10,154 nt of DNA from assembly GCA_934086145.1 (NCBI GenBank), contig CAKOHV010000037.1:1-10154 (forward strand). Direction: 5' to 3'. Shown here piece after piece: positions 1-7,325 of this stretch. Positions within the stretch are counted from its first letter, which is position 1, and each line of letters begins with the position of its first letter. A program made the translations under genes and the position numbers. The stretch is from an uncultured Bacilli bacterium. GTDB taxonomy: Bacteria > Bacillota_I > Bacilli_A > RF39 > UBA660. Under the pieces are notes generated by a model. It was given only the letters and a program-made list of their open reading frames with translations. It had not been told where the DNA came from and did not search any database.

Positions 1-867
1 TTCTAGTAACGTATTAGAAGCATTTATAATATCATCAGTATCTTCAACAACCTCAGCTGGAACTTGATCTTTATAGGCTGCAATATCTTCTGATAGACCA
101 ACAATAGCATTTAATGGAGTCCTTATTTCATGTGACATACTTGCTAAGAAATCAGATTTAGCTCGGTTACTTCGTTCAGCTTGCGTTTTAGCCAAAGTAA
201 TCTCATTAAGCATTTTTATGTCGGGGTTTTCGATAGTGAAAAACATTAAATAATCAAAAAACGTTAAAGATATAGATATAATAATCAAATAAGGATTAAT
301 AGAAAATAAAAGCATCAAAATAAAAATCATAATAATTATTCCCAATATAGGAATATATCTTCTGTCAGCATGCTTAATGTTAATAAAAGCAATAATGACT
401 GCAACCAATAAATATATTGCACAAACTATGTATGTAAATACTACAGCACTACCATTTACACTAAAATTTCCACTATCTTTAATAATATTTACATCAAGGA
501 AAAAATTTAACATAAAGAAAATAACATCAAGACTTAAAAACAGTTTTATAATATTTTGATAATTTTTTTCATTCTCATATTGTTTAGTTATAAATAAGGT
601 ATAAATTAATATTCCATTAGCAAATATAATTAATAAAGAAAAATCAATTTTATTTAAAAAAACAATAAAATTTTTCATAAAAGATACATCATATATTAAA
701 GGAATAGCTTGTAATATTGCCACAATAATACTATCCACAACACTTACTATTAACATCACAGAATATACTTTATTTTCTATTAATGGAAACCTTTCCTAAA
801 AAAAATAAGCAAAACACAATAGAACAGAAAAAAATATCGAACACATAGGTAATAAAACTCCACACAT
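1..867 (-). CDS. Multi-TM sensor histidine kinase, partial (C-terminus beyond window), with in-frame amber codon
   Basis: Reading from an ATG at 867 preceded by AGAGG (8 nt spacer), the frame gives 23 residues beginning MCGVLLPMCS, then TAG at 798-796, then stays open to base 1. The N-terminal ~200 residues are several hydrophobic segments separated by short charged loops. A short linker with AKTQAERSNRAK leads to the HisKA phosphoacceptor box FLASMSHEIRTPLNAIVG, with the predicted phosphorylated histidine at about residue 246. The dimerisation helix follows; the ATP-binding HATPase domain would lie outside the window. The family autophosphorylates this histidine and passes phosphate to a response regulator, but no regulator is visible here. 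The signal is unknown. Protein upstream of the TAG (membrane segment) and downstream (ERFPLIENKVYS) read as one continuous protein, so this looks like a recently inactivated gene or a sequence error. The alternative in-frame ATG at 756 has no ribosome binding site. Confidence 0.8.
796..798 (-). other. In-frame TAG codon (codon 24) in the histidine kinase gene
   Basis: The codons around it read TTT TTT TAG GAA AGG, in the same frame as both the well-placed ATG at 867 and the HisKA box. One base change from AAG (Lys), CAG (Gln) or TCG (Ser) would produce it. TAG is the normal stop of two other genes here (lipoprotein and mutM), so general reassignment of TAG is unlikely. Confidence 0.8.
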
Positions 868-901
868 ACAATCAACCTCTTACTATATATAAAATATATC
901 A
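868..901 (-). promoter_or_regulatory. Likely extended -10 promoter and RBS of the histidine kinase gene
   Basis: On the minus strand TG at 901-900 followed by one base and TATATT at 898-893 matches an extended -10 element. No convincing -35 is seen. A start near 886 would leave a leader of about 19 nt carrying AGAGG at 880-876, 8 nt before the ATG at 867. In such AT-rich DNA this is a tentative call. Confidence 0.4.
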
Positions 902-935
902 CAAATCAAAAAAAAACATGAAAATATCACATTTT

Positions 936-2063
936 TTAAAATCTATGTTGAAAGTCGTTTTGTTTTATTTTTTTAACCAATTTTCTAGCATATTCCACAT
1001 CTAAACAATTATATCTATTTTCATCTAAATTAGCGATTGGTTCCCACACTAGTAATTGTTCAGCAGTCAAATCATCTTTTCTTCTTCTGTCAGCTGTCGT
1101 TTCTATTTCTATATCATATCTATCAGCAGTAGCAATTCTTTTTCTCAATTCATCTTCCCAAGCTTCAACAGCATTATCATAATTTTCCAGTAAAGATTCC
1201 CTATTAGTACAACCATATTTTTCCATTAATTTCCAATACCAAGTAAGCATTCGCGTTCTCACATAAGTAATTCCTTCTCCTGGTGACATTCCATCAAGAA
1301 TTATAGGATCATCAACAATTGTATGAATCGGATTATCTTTACCACCTTCATAAGTATTACTAATATAATGTATTATCGGAACAATAGGATAAAAGGTTCC
1401 ATCTTCTTTTTGAGCCATTCTGTAAAAGCCACTCCAAAATTCAAGCATCCCGCCATTTGGCTTTTTATTCCATACTCCTTCTGGACAAACCATCAAACTC
1501 ATTCCATGAGCCAAAGCATACTTTCCTTTTTCAACTGATGATGTTTTACTAGCATCAACTTTTCTATCAACCATAATCACACCATTTTTAGCAGATAACA
1601 ACCCATCAATAGTTCCATAAAATTGTGGAAGACTACCAAAAATTATAAAAGCTCTTCTTTGAGCGGCAAGCAATGTGGCCAAAACGTCATCCTTAAAGCC
1701 ATGATTGGTAAGAAAAACAACTGGTTCATTCGGTATTTTAACTTTTAAATTTAATTTTTGTCTACATTCATCAGGAAAAACTTCTCTATCATTTTCAAGT
1801 AATTCAGCTCTATTTTCAATAATTTGTGGCGATTTTAAAAAATACTTTCCAAATTTCATAATAATCTCATGAAAAATTTTTCCACTATTCAAATAACTAT
1901 CTGGTAACGAAACTTCACGCATCGGGTCTAGTAAAAAAGAATAATGCTCAACCATATAATCAAAAATCATTCTTGTTTGAACATTAGCCGTCAAATCAGC
2001 ATCGTTCTTAATAAACCCCGCTTTTTTTAACTCTTCCATTATTAGTTTAGTTTTATTATTCAT
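936..2063 (-). CDS. PlsC/LPLAT-family acyltransferase
   Basis: This 375-residue protein carries the blocks of the glycerophospholipid acyltransferase family: block I NHGFKDD at 120-126, an H(X4)D with catalytic His121 and Asp126; block II GVIMVDRK at 161-168; block III CPEGVWNK at 193-200, where the family usually has FPEGTRS; and block IV VPI at 228-230. Family members move an acyl group from acyl-ACP or acyl-CoA to lysophosphatidate or a related acceptor at the inner face of the membrane. The substrate here is not known. It is longer than the usual ~240 residues, with ~110 residues before block I and a charged ~140-residue C-terminal region that I do not recognise. No clear membrane segment is seen. 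I chose the ATG at 2063 because a TTGACA promoter overlaps the longer reading from the ATG at 2108 (390 residues), which lacks a ribosome binding site. Neither start has a strong one. It stands alone between the lipoprotein and kinase genes. Confidence 0.8.
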   Translation of the reverse strand: MNNKTKLIMEELKKAGFIKNDADLTANVQTRMIFDYMVEHYSFLLDPMREVSLPDSYLNSGKIFHEIIMKFGKYFLKSPQIIENRAELLENDREVFPDECRQKLNLKVKIPNEPVVFLTNHGFKDDVLATLLAAQRRAFIIFGSLPQFYGTIDGLLSAKNGVIMVDRKVDASKTSSVEKGKYALAHGMSLMVCPEGVWNKKPNGGMLEFWSGFYRMAQKEDGTFYPIVPIIHYISNTYEGGKDNPIHTIVDDPIILDGMSPGEGITYVRTRMLTWYWKLMEKYGCTNRESLLENYDNAVEAWEDELRKRIATADRYDIEIETTADRRRKDDLTAEQLLVWEPIANLDENRYNCLDVEYARKLVKKIKQNDFQHRF

Positions 2064-2098
2064 ATCTACCGACCACTTTTTCCATTTATTTAACGGAT

Positions 2099-2127
2099 AT
2101 GCTAACATGTGATATTATTCTTGTCAA
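2099..2127 (-). promoter_or_regulatory. Candidate sigma-A promoter of the acyltransferase gene
   Basis: A perfect TTGACA at 2127-2122 lies 17 nt from TAGCAT at 2104-2099 (4 of 6 matches to TATAAT). Transcription from here would start near 2092, inside the longer possible reading frame, and so supports the ATG at 2063 as the start. Confidence 0.4.
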
Positions 2128-2146
2128 TTCTATGTAAATTTATAAA

Positions 2147-2181
2147 GTAGTAAAAAAGACACAAAAAGACAAAATTACTAC
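2147..2181. repeat. Inverted repeat GTAGTAA/TTACTAC
   Basis: A 7-bp perfect inverted repeat (2147-2153 and 2175-2181) flanks a 21-nt loop. On the plus strand the loop contains AAAAAGAC twice in near tandem. On the minus strand it is followed by TTTATAAATTT. It lies between the lipoprotein stop and the acyltransferase promoter and may contribute to transcription termination. The function is not certain. Confidence 0.35.
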
Positions 2182-2183
2182 AC

Positions 2184-2210
2184 GAAAAAAATTTTTATAA
2201 CATTTTTTTC
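2184..2210 (-). terminator. Weak AT-rich hairpin after the lipoprotein gene, possible bidirectional terminator
   Basis: A 9-bp inverted repeat GAAAAAAAT/ATTTTTTTC with a 9-nt loop lies about 67 nt beyond the lipoprotein stop. The stem has only one G-C pair, so it would be weak. The 3' arm itself supplies the uridine run. Confidence 0.35.
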
Positions 2211-2276
2211 ATACTTACTAAAACATTCTCACGGTTAATTTATTTTCTCATTACTATCTATCACCGACAACTTCAC

Positions 2277-2921
2277 CTAATTTTTCAAAACTTTCAAATC
2301 TTCAACAACTTCTTCAACTGTTCGACTATTATGTCTTGGCTTTAACATAACACTAGCTACTTTTCCATTACTTTTAACCCTTAAATTAACATCATAAAGT
2401 GAATTTATTGAATTTTGTGCACCAATTAGAATACTAGGTATTTCATTTAAATAATTTGTATCATCAACAAAAATACTCATTTCATAATTACGCACCAAAG
2501 TTTGCTCAGAAACTTCCCCAAGCTCTCCAATAAATTTTATCTTAGGATAATTAGTAAAGTATTCTGTTAGCAATTTATAATTAATAAAACTAGCATAATT
2601 AGTGGCAAATTCATAATGTCTATTAAAATTTCTTTCTTCCATTTGCCACATTGTTGTTGCATTAAATTTAAAATCTTTATCATTTTTTAAAGACAAAACA
2701 AAATATTCATATTCTATTTTGCCATTTTTGCCATTATAAACTTTAGTTTCTTCTTTTTCAACCTCGGCTTCAATGGCATATTTTTCTTTTAACTCTTTAA
2801 GAACATAAGCTTGCGGATTTTTAGCATTTTCTTTATCGGCCTTTGTTTCACCACAACCACTTAAAATTATTAATAAACAACATAAGCTAATAATAAAAAG
2901 CCCCTTTTGTATCTTTTTCAT
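2277..2921 (-). CDS. Small secreted lipoprotein of unknown function
   Basis: The 214-residue product begins MKKIQKG, then a hydrophobic stretch ending in the lipobox LSGC. Cys23 would be lipidated by Lgt and become the mature N-terminus after signal peptidase II cleavage, tethering the protein to the outer face of the membrane. The mature part is charged and mixed alpha/beta, with no enzyme motif I can name. The start at 2921 is fixed by AGAGGTG at 2933-2927 and by the signal peptide; a longer frame reaching 2981 would run into mutM. The ribosome binding site overlaps the TAG stop of mutM, which lies only 10 nt upstream, so the gene is probably co-transcribed and translationally coupled with mutM. 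It stops with TAG. In Bacillus subtilis the gene after mutM is coaE; a lipoprotein in that place is unusual, and I know of no role linking it to repair. Confidence 0.85.
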   Translation of the reverse strand: MKKIQKGLFIISLCCLLIILSGCGETKADKENAKNPQAYVLKELKEKYAIEAEVEKEETKVYNGKNGKIEYEYFVLSLKNDKDFKFNATTMWQMEERNFNRHYEFATNYASFINYKLLTEYFTNYPKIKFIGELGEVSEQTLVRNYEMSIFVDDTNYLNEIPSILIGAQNSINSLYDVNLRVKSNGKVASVMLKPRHNSRTVEEVVEDLKVLKN

Positions 2922-2931
2922 CAAAACACCT

Positions 2932-3750
2932 CTATTTTTGGCAATTTGGACAATAATAAGTACTTCTTCCCCCAACGACAATTCTTTTTATTATTGTTCC
3001 ACATTCCTTACATGGTTCATTTTCTCTTTTGTGAACCATCAAATGGTCTTGATATCTTCCTGTAACTCCTAAACTAGAAGTATAACTTCTAATCGTTGTC
3101 CCTCCACACTTGATGGCTTCTTCAATAATATTCCGGCCAGCCAAAGCTATTTTTTGACATTCTTCCAATTTTAGTTCAGTTCCTAAACGTAAAGGATTAA
3201 TCTTTGCTCCAAAAAGAACTTCATCAGCATAAATATTACCTAAACCCGAGATAATTGTTTGATCAAGTAATAATGTCTTCATTGGTAATTTACGATTATG
3301 AAAATTATCATACAAGTATTCTTTAGTTAATTTATCATCAATTGGTTCAATTCCTTGCTTTTTTATTGGCTCATAATCAGCAATATCTTTTTTTAAAACT
3401 AAAGCCATTCTACCAAATTTACGAGTATCATGATAACGAAGATCTATTCCATCCGCAAATTCAAAAATAATATGTTCATGCTTACTTATTTCTTCATTAT
3501 GATCTTTAATAAAATATTTACCTTCCATTCGTAAATGACTACATAAATAATAATCACCTACATCAAACATTAACCATTTCCCTTTTCGTAAAATATCTTC
3601 AAACTTTAAACCAATTAATTTTTCTTTAAATTCTTTTATATCTGTTTCAATAATTTTATCGTATAAAATATTAACGTTTTTGATTTTTCTTCCTAGAATT
3701 CGTTTTTTTAACGTTTGTCTTACTGTTTCTACTTCCGCTATTTCTGGCAT
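2932..3750 (-). CDS. mutM: Formamidopyrimidine-DNA glycosylase (Fpg/MutM)
   Basis: A bifunctional base-excision repair enzyme that removes 8-oxoguanine and formamidopyrimidines and cuts the abasic site by beta/delta elimination. The 272 residues match the usual Fpg length. Visible landmarks: Pro2, the Schiff-base nucleophile after Met removal, and Glu3 and Glu6 in MPEIAEVE (Ala5 where most have Pro); Lys58 in RKGKW; the void-filling Met75, Arg110 and Phe112 in HLRMEG and RYHDTRKFG; the helix-two-turn-helix with GLGNIYADEVLF around Asn172; and the C-terminal zinc finger with Cys247, Cys250, Cys267, Cys270 and Arg262. All key residues are present, so it should be active. Pro2 fixes the start at 3750; AAGGAG lies about 11 nt upstream, inside the preceding gene, which overlaps mutM by 80 nt. 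polA lies two genes upstream, as in many Bacillota. It ends with TAG. Confidence 0.97.
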   Translation of the reverse strand: MPEIAEVETVRQTLKKRILGRKIKNVNILYDKIIETDIKEFKEKLIGLKFEDILRKGKWLMFDVGDYYLCSHLRMEGKYFIKDHNEEISKHEHIIFEFADGIDLRYHDTRKFGRMALVLKKDIADYEPIKKQGIEPIDDKLTKEYLYDNFHNRKLPMKTLLLDQTIISGLGNIYADEVLFGAKINPLRLGTELKLEECQKIALAGRNIIEEAIKCGGTTIRSYTSSLGVTGRYQDHLMVHKRENEPCKECGTIIKRIVVGGRSTYYCPNCQK

Positions 3751-4567
3751 CTTGTTTCAAACTCCTTACATTAACTTTCTTTTTCACTATATTATTACTC
3801 ATTATAAGATAAGCTACATCAGCTTCTTTTAATAAATAATCCTGTAATGTAACAATAAAAGTATTTAAATCAATAATACTTATATTTTCTTTCAATTCGA
3901 CATCTAACTTAATAGCTTTTATTCCTCCAAAGTTATTTAAGACTAATTTATCTATTTTTTTAACTTCTGTTCTATTAGTTATTTCATTAGCATATTCTTC
4001 ACTTAATTCCTTATGTTCATCTTCCATTACTTTAAAACTATTTAAAATTATTTTTAAAGCTTTCCAAATAATTAAACCTAAGATAAAGATACAACCTATT
4101 TTATCAGCATCTTTTAAAATAAAGACATTTATTTTACTAAGTAAAGTTGCTAAACTAACACCACATAATAAGAAGTCCATATTACTATTCAAATAACTAA
4201 TTGTAAGTAAACCCTTTCTTCTATTATAACTAGTATTAGTTGTAAAACATCCAACTGCATACCTAATCAAGATACTTAAAATAACAAAAAGGATTATACC
4301 AAAGCTAACTTTTTTAACTGGATATGTAAACGATAATAATGTTCCTCCAGCTCCTAGAATAATAAAAAGTAAACCAATTAATGAACTTAATATTGCTTTC
4401 TTTTTATTATTTTCTTTATTTTTAGAAGTTAAAATAATTAGAATAATCATTAATAATTCATATATTGCACTTTCAATCAAGGTATAGCTACTACATAATA
4501 ATCCACCAACAATTTTTAATAACATAATAACTAAACTAGCTATTATAAATTTTTTTACTTCCTTCAT
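3671..4567 (-). CDS. Degenerate cation-diffusion-facilitator-like membrane protein
   Basis: The 298-residue product has about five or six membrane segments between residues 7 and 176, then a soluble domain (about 200-262) with the beta-alpha-beta pattern of the CDF cytoplasmic domain, then a Lys/Arg/Asn/Ser-rich tail from about 263. The segment SSYTLIESAIYELLM (26-40) aligns by eye with the CDF motif GSxALxADAxHSxxD, but the metal-binding Asp, His and Asp positions appear as Ser, Tyr and Met. In the later helix NSNMD (127-131) fills the HxxxD position with only the Asp kept. It may thus have lost Zn/Mn transport or bind something else. The start at 4567 is chosen because AGGAGG lies 6 nt upstream; an ATG at 4600 would sit in the promoter. 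The last 26 residues overlap the start of mutM in another frame. It is first in the operon with mutM and the lipoprotein gene. CDF kinship rests on my reading of motifs, not on a search. Confidence 0.6.
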   Translation of the reverse strand: MKEVKKFIIASLVIMLLKIVGGLLCSSYTLIESAIYELLMIILIILTSKNKENNKKKAILSSLIGLLFIILGAGGTLLSFTYPVKKVSFGIILFVILSILIRYAVGCFTTNTSYNRRKGLLTISYLNSNMDFLLCGVSLATLLSKINVFILKDADKIGCIFILGLIIWKALKIILNSFKVMEDEHKELSEEYANEITNRTEVKKIDKLVLNNFGGIKAIKLDVELKENISIIDLNTFIVTLQDYLLKEADVAYLIMSNNIVKKKVNVRSLKQDARNSGSRNSKTNVKKTNSRKKNQKR

Positions 4568-4599
4568 TTTACTCCTCCTATACACCGTATATAATATCA
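4568..4599 (-). promoter_or_regulatory. Extended -10 promoter and strong RBS of the CDF-like/mutM/lipoprotein operon
   Basis: On the minus strand TG at 4599-4598, one base, then TATTAT at 4596-4591 forms an extended -10, without a good -35 (that position falls in the terminator of polA). AGGAGG follows, 6 nt before the ATG at 4567. A start near 4585 would give a leader of about 17 nt. Confidence 0.5.
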
Positions 4600-4608
4600 T
4601 AAATCCAT

Positions 4609-4630
4609 AAAAAAAAGCACTATAAAGTGC
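4609..4630 (-). terminator. Intrinsic terminator of polA
   Basis: Just after the polA stop the minus strand reads GCACT, a 4-nt loop, AGTGC, then eight T. This 5-bp perfect stem with a U-run is a standard Rho-independent terminator. It begins 8 nt past the stop codon and separates polA from the next operon. Confidence 0.85.
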
Positions 4631-4638
4631 CTAATTAA

Positions 4639-7203
4639 TTATTTTGTTTCATACCAATCTTTACCATAATCATGACTTACTTTTAAAGGAACAGCTAAAG
4701 TAACACAATGTTCCATATTTTCTGTAACAATCTTTTCTAAGATTTCTTTTTCTTCTTCTACAACATCGAAAATTAATTCATCATGAACTTGTAAAAGCAT
4801 TTTAGAACGTAAGTTATTCTTTTTCATATCCTTAAAGACACCTACCATGGCTTTTTTCATGATATCAGCACTTGTCCCTTGAATTGGTGTATTAAGAGCA
4901 ATACGTTCACCACTTTGTCTTATCATAAAATTTTTATTATTTAATTCATCAATTACTCTTTTTCTATTAAATAAAGTTTTTACATAACCATCACGATAAG
5001 CTTCCATAACTATGTTATCCATATATTTTTTAACTCCTGGATATAATTCATAGTATTTATTAATGAATTCTTTAGCTTCCTTAGCACTTATTTCTAAGTT
5101 TTCTCCTAAGCCAAAACCGGATATTCCATAAACAATACCAAAGATGACTGCTTTCGCCGTTTTTCTCTGTAATTTAGTAACATCTTCCATCGCAATACCA
5201 TAAATATCTGCGGCTACTCTTGTATGAATATCTTCATCTTTAATGAATGCTTCTTGCAATTCCTTACAATCACTAACATGTGCTAAAACACGTAATTCCA
5301 TTTGGGAATAATCAGCACTTAAAAAGCAATCAAACTCTGGTAAAAAGGCTTTTCTAATCTTTCTTCCCTCTTCATCACGGGCTGGAATATTTTGTAAATT
5401 AGGTTCAACGGAAGATAAACGACCTGTCCTCGTTAAATTTTGTTTATAGATAGTATGAATCTTTCCATCTTCTCTAATGTAATTAGCTAAACCATCTAAG
5501 TAAGTACTTTTTATTTTAGTTAAAGCTCTATATTCTAAAATTTTTCCAACTATTTCATGTTCATTAACAAGTTTATTTAAAATATTAACATCTGTTTTAT
5601 AACCCGTTTTAGTCTTCTTAGCATAAGGAAGTTGTAACTTTTCAAACAATATAACACCAAGTTGCTTAGGACTACTAATATTAAATTCTTCACCAGCTAA
5701 TTCATATATTTTATTAGCTAATTCATTAATCCTTTCTTCCATATCTTTACCCATATCTTCTAAAATAGATTGTTTAACAATAACCCCATCATATTCCATA
5801 TTAGCTAAGACTGTCACTAAAGGCATTTCAATATCATAATATAAAGATAACATTTCTTCTTTTTCTAAAGAATTTACATAGTAATCTCGTTTATCAAAAA
5901 TAAATCTACTCTTTAAAACAATATCTGATTTTTTAAAACCATCTTTTAAACTTTGCGAATAAAAAGCTACTTCGCAATCATTACTATTCATTAAATAAGC
6001 AATATCATCTTTACTAGTTATATTAAGTAAATAAGCTGCAATCATTAAGTCATCTTTTACAGTTAATTCCAAACCTAACTTCTTTAATAAGACAAAATTT
6101 TTCTTTTGATCAAAAGTATAAATCGTTTTATCTTTTAAAATATCTCCTACTTCTTCTAAAACACTATTACTTATAAAATAATTATTCTTACTATCACTAA
6201 GAGCTATGCCAACTATTTCCCCATCATGATAATTTTCCTGACTACATTCCACATAAAGACTAAATTGTTCTTCCAACTTACTTAAATCTTCCCTATCCTT
6301 AACATTGACATACTTTATTTCTTTTGTTATAGCTTTGGAAGATTCCACATTCTTCTTTATATAAGAATAAAATTCTAATTCTTCATACAACTTATTTAAA
6401 GCTACTAAATCAGGTCCATTGTATTTAACTTCTTCTAAACTATCAGTTATTGGTACTTCACGATATATGGTTGCTATTTCTTTACTCATGAAAGCACTAT
6501 CTTTATCATCAATTAATTTTTCTTTTACTTTTCCTTTAATATCATCAATATGTTCATAGATATCTTCAATTGTGTCATATTGCTTTAATAAGTTAATCGC
6601 CGTTTTATCACCAATTCCTTTAACGCCTGGAATATTATCAGAAGCATCACCAGCTAAAGCTTTATAGTCAATCATTCTAATTGGTTCAAAGCCCCAATCT
6701 TCCTTAAATGTTTGCGGATTATAACGGATATAGTCTTTCTGTTTTAATAGTTTTATATCAACTTCATCAGATAACAATTGCAATAAGTCTTTATCTGAAG
6801 AAACAATCGTCGCTATATACTCATCGTCCTCTTCACATTTTTTAGCGAAAGTTCCAATTATATCATCAGCTTCATATGGTTCCATTTCATAATATTTAAT
6901 CCCCATGGCACGTAAAATATCTCTTGCAACAGACATTTGCATTTTTAATTCATCTGGAGTCGCTGCACGACCATCTTTATAAGTTTCGTATTTTTGTTTA
7001 CGAAAATTTTTACCGATATCAAAAGCGACCATTATATATTCTGGTTTTTCTTCATGAATTATTTTATTCATCATTCCCACAAAGCCATACAAAGCATTAG
7101 TAGGTACTCCTTTACTATTTTTCATAACATTCCCAGTATAAGCTGTCGCATAGTAACTTCTAAACATTAAGTTATTACCATCTACCAATATTACCTTTTT
7201 CAT
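4639..7203 (-). CDS. polA: DNA polymerase I
   Basis: The enzyme fills gaps and removes RNA primers during Okazaki fragment maturation and repair. The 854 residues hold an N-terminal 5' nuclease (about 1-285) with Asp8 in VDGNN, FDIGKNFR (61-68), EADD (111-114), SSDKD (135-139), GDASDN (185-190) and the helix-hairpin-helix GVKGIGDKTA. A middle domain (about 295-460) has the 3'-5' exonuclease fold position, but the expected DxE reads VEC, and the later NxxxD and YxxxD sites are not seen, so proofreading is probably absent, as in Bacillus PolA. The polymerase domain follows: the TRTGRLSSVEPNLQNIP block (591-607), motif A DYSQMELR (631-638) with catalytic Asp631, motif B RKTAKAVIFGIVYG (680-693), and motif C QVHDE (805-809) with Asp808. 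Motif B has Ile where Asn is common before FG. The start at 7203 has only a weak GGGTGG. It is a single-gene unit with its own promoter and terminator. Confidence 0.98.
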   Translation of the reverse strand: MKKVILVDGNNLMFRSYYATAYTGNVMKNSKGVPTNALYGFVGMMNKIIHEEKPEYIMVAFDIGKNFRKQKYETYKDGRAATPDELKMQMSVARDILRAMGIKYYEMEPYEADDIIGTFAKKCEEDDEYIATIVSSDKDLLQLLSDEVDIKLLKQKDYIRYNPQTFKEDWGFEPIRMIDYKALAGDASDNIPGVKGIGDKTAINLLKQYDTIEDIYEHIDDIKGKVKEKLIDDKDSAFMSKEIATIYREVPITDSLEEVKYNGPDLVALNKLYEELEFYSYIKKNVESSKAITKEIKYVNVKDREDLSKLEEQFSLYVECSQENYHDGEIVGIALSDSKNNYFISNSVLEEVGDILKDKTIYTFDQKKNFVLLKKLGLELTVKDDLMIAAYLLNITSKDDIAYLMNSNDCEVAFYSQSLKDGFKKSDIVLKSRFIFDKRDYYVNSLEKEEMLSLYYDIEMPLVTVLANMEYDGVIVKQSILEDMGKDMEERINELANKIYELAGEEFNISSPKQLGVILFEKLQLPYAKKTKTGYKTDVNILNKLVNEHEIVGKILEYRALTKIKSTYLDGLANYIREDGKIHTIYKQNLTRTGRLSSVEPNLQNIPARDEEGRKIRKAFLPEFDCFLSADYSQMELRVLAHVSDCKELQEAFIKDEDIHTRVAADIYGIAMEDVTKLQRKTAKAVIFGIVYGISGFGLGENLEISAKEAKEFINKYYELYPGVKKYMDNIVMEAYRDGYVKTLFNRKRVIDELNNKNFMIRQSGERIALNTPIQGTSADIMKKAMVGVFKDMKKNNLRSKMLLQVHDELIFDVVEEEKEILEKIVTENMEHCVTLAVPLKVSHDYGKDWYETK

Positions 7204-7229
7204 CTAACCACCCATTTCATATTATACCA
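7204..7229 (-). promoter_or_regulatory. Extended -10 promoter of polA
   Basis: On the minus strand TGG followed by a perfect TATAAT at 7226-7221 gives an extended -10. No recognisable -35 lies 16-18 nt upstream. The start would fall near 7214, leaving a leader of only about 11 nt, with GGGTGG at 7213-7208 as a weak ribosome binding site 4 nt before the ATG. Confidence 0.6.
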
Positions 7230-7325
7230 AATAATCCCCTTTTTTATAAAAAAATAAATTATTCTTCAACTATCTTTCTATCAATTTCAATTTTTTTAAA
7301 ATTACTATCTTTCAAAAAATCACTT

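Noticed and set aside
377..559. Plus-strand frame of 60 codons
   Set aside because: It lies entirely opposite the membrane region of the histidine kinase, has no ribosome binding site and shows low-complexity composition; it is a shadow of the real gene.
1..867. PhoR kinase, because phoPR lies near polA in Bacillus subtilis
   Set aside because: The N-terminus is a multi-helix membrane domain without the PhoR extracellular PAS/HAMP layout, no phoP is next to it, and four other genes separate it from polA.
903..935. Terminator after the acyltransferase gene
   Set aside because: A T-run is present, but the only preceding hairpin is a few A-T pairs with a bulge (ATG...CAT); too weak to call.
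1323..1538. Plus-strand frame of 71 codons
   Set aside because: It is antisense to the conserved core of the acyltransferase and has no supporting signal.
2155..2170. Short tandem AAAAAGAC as a possible CRISPR or iteron
   Set aside because: Only two copies of 8 bp in AT-rich DNA, inside a hairpin loop; not enough for an array or an origin.
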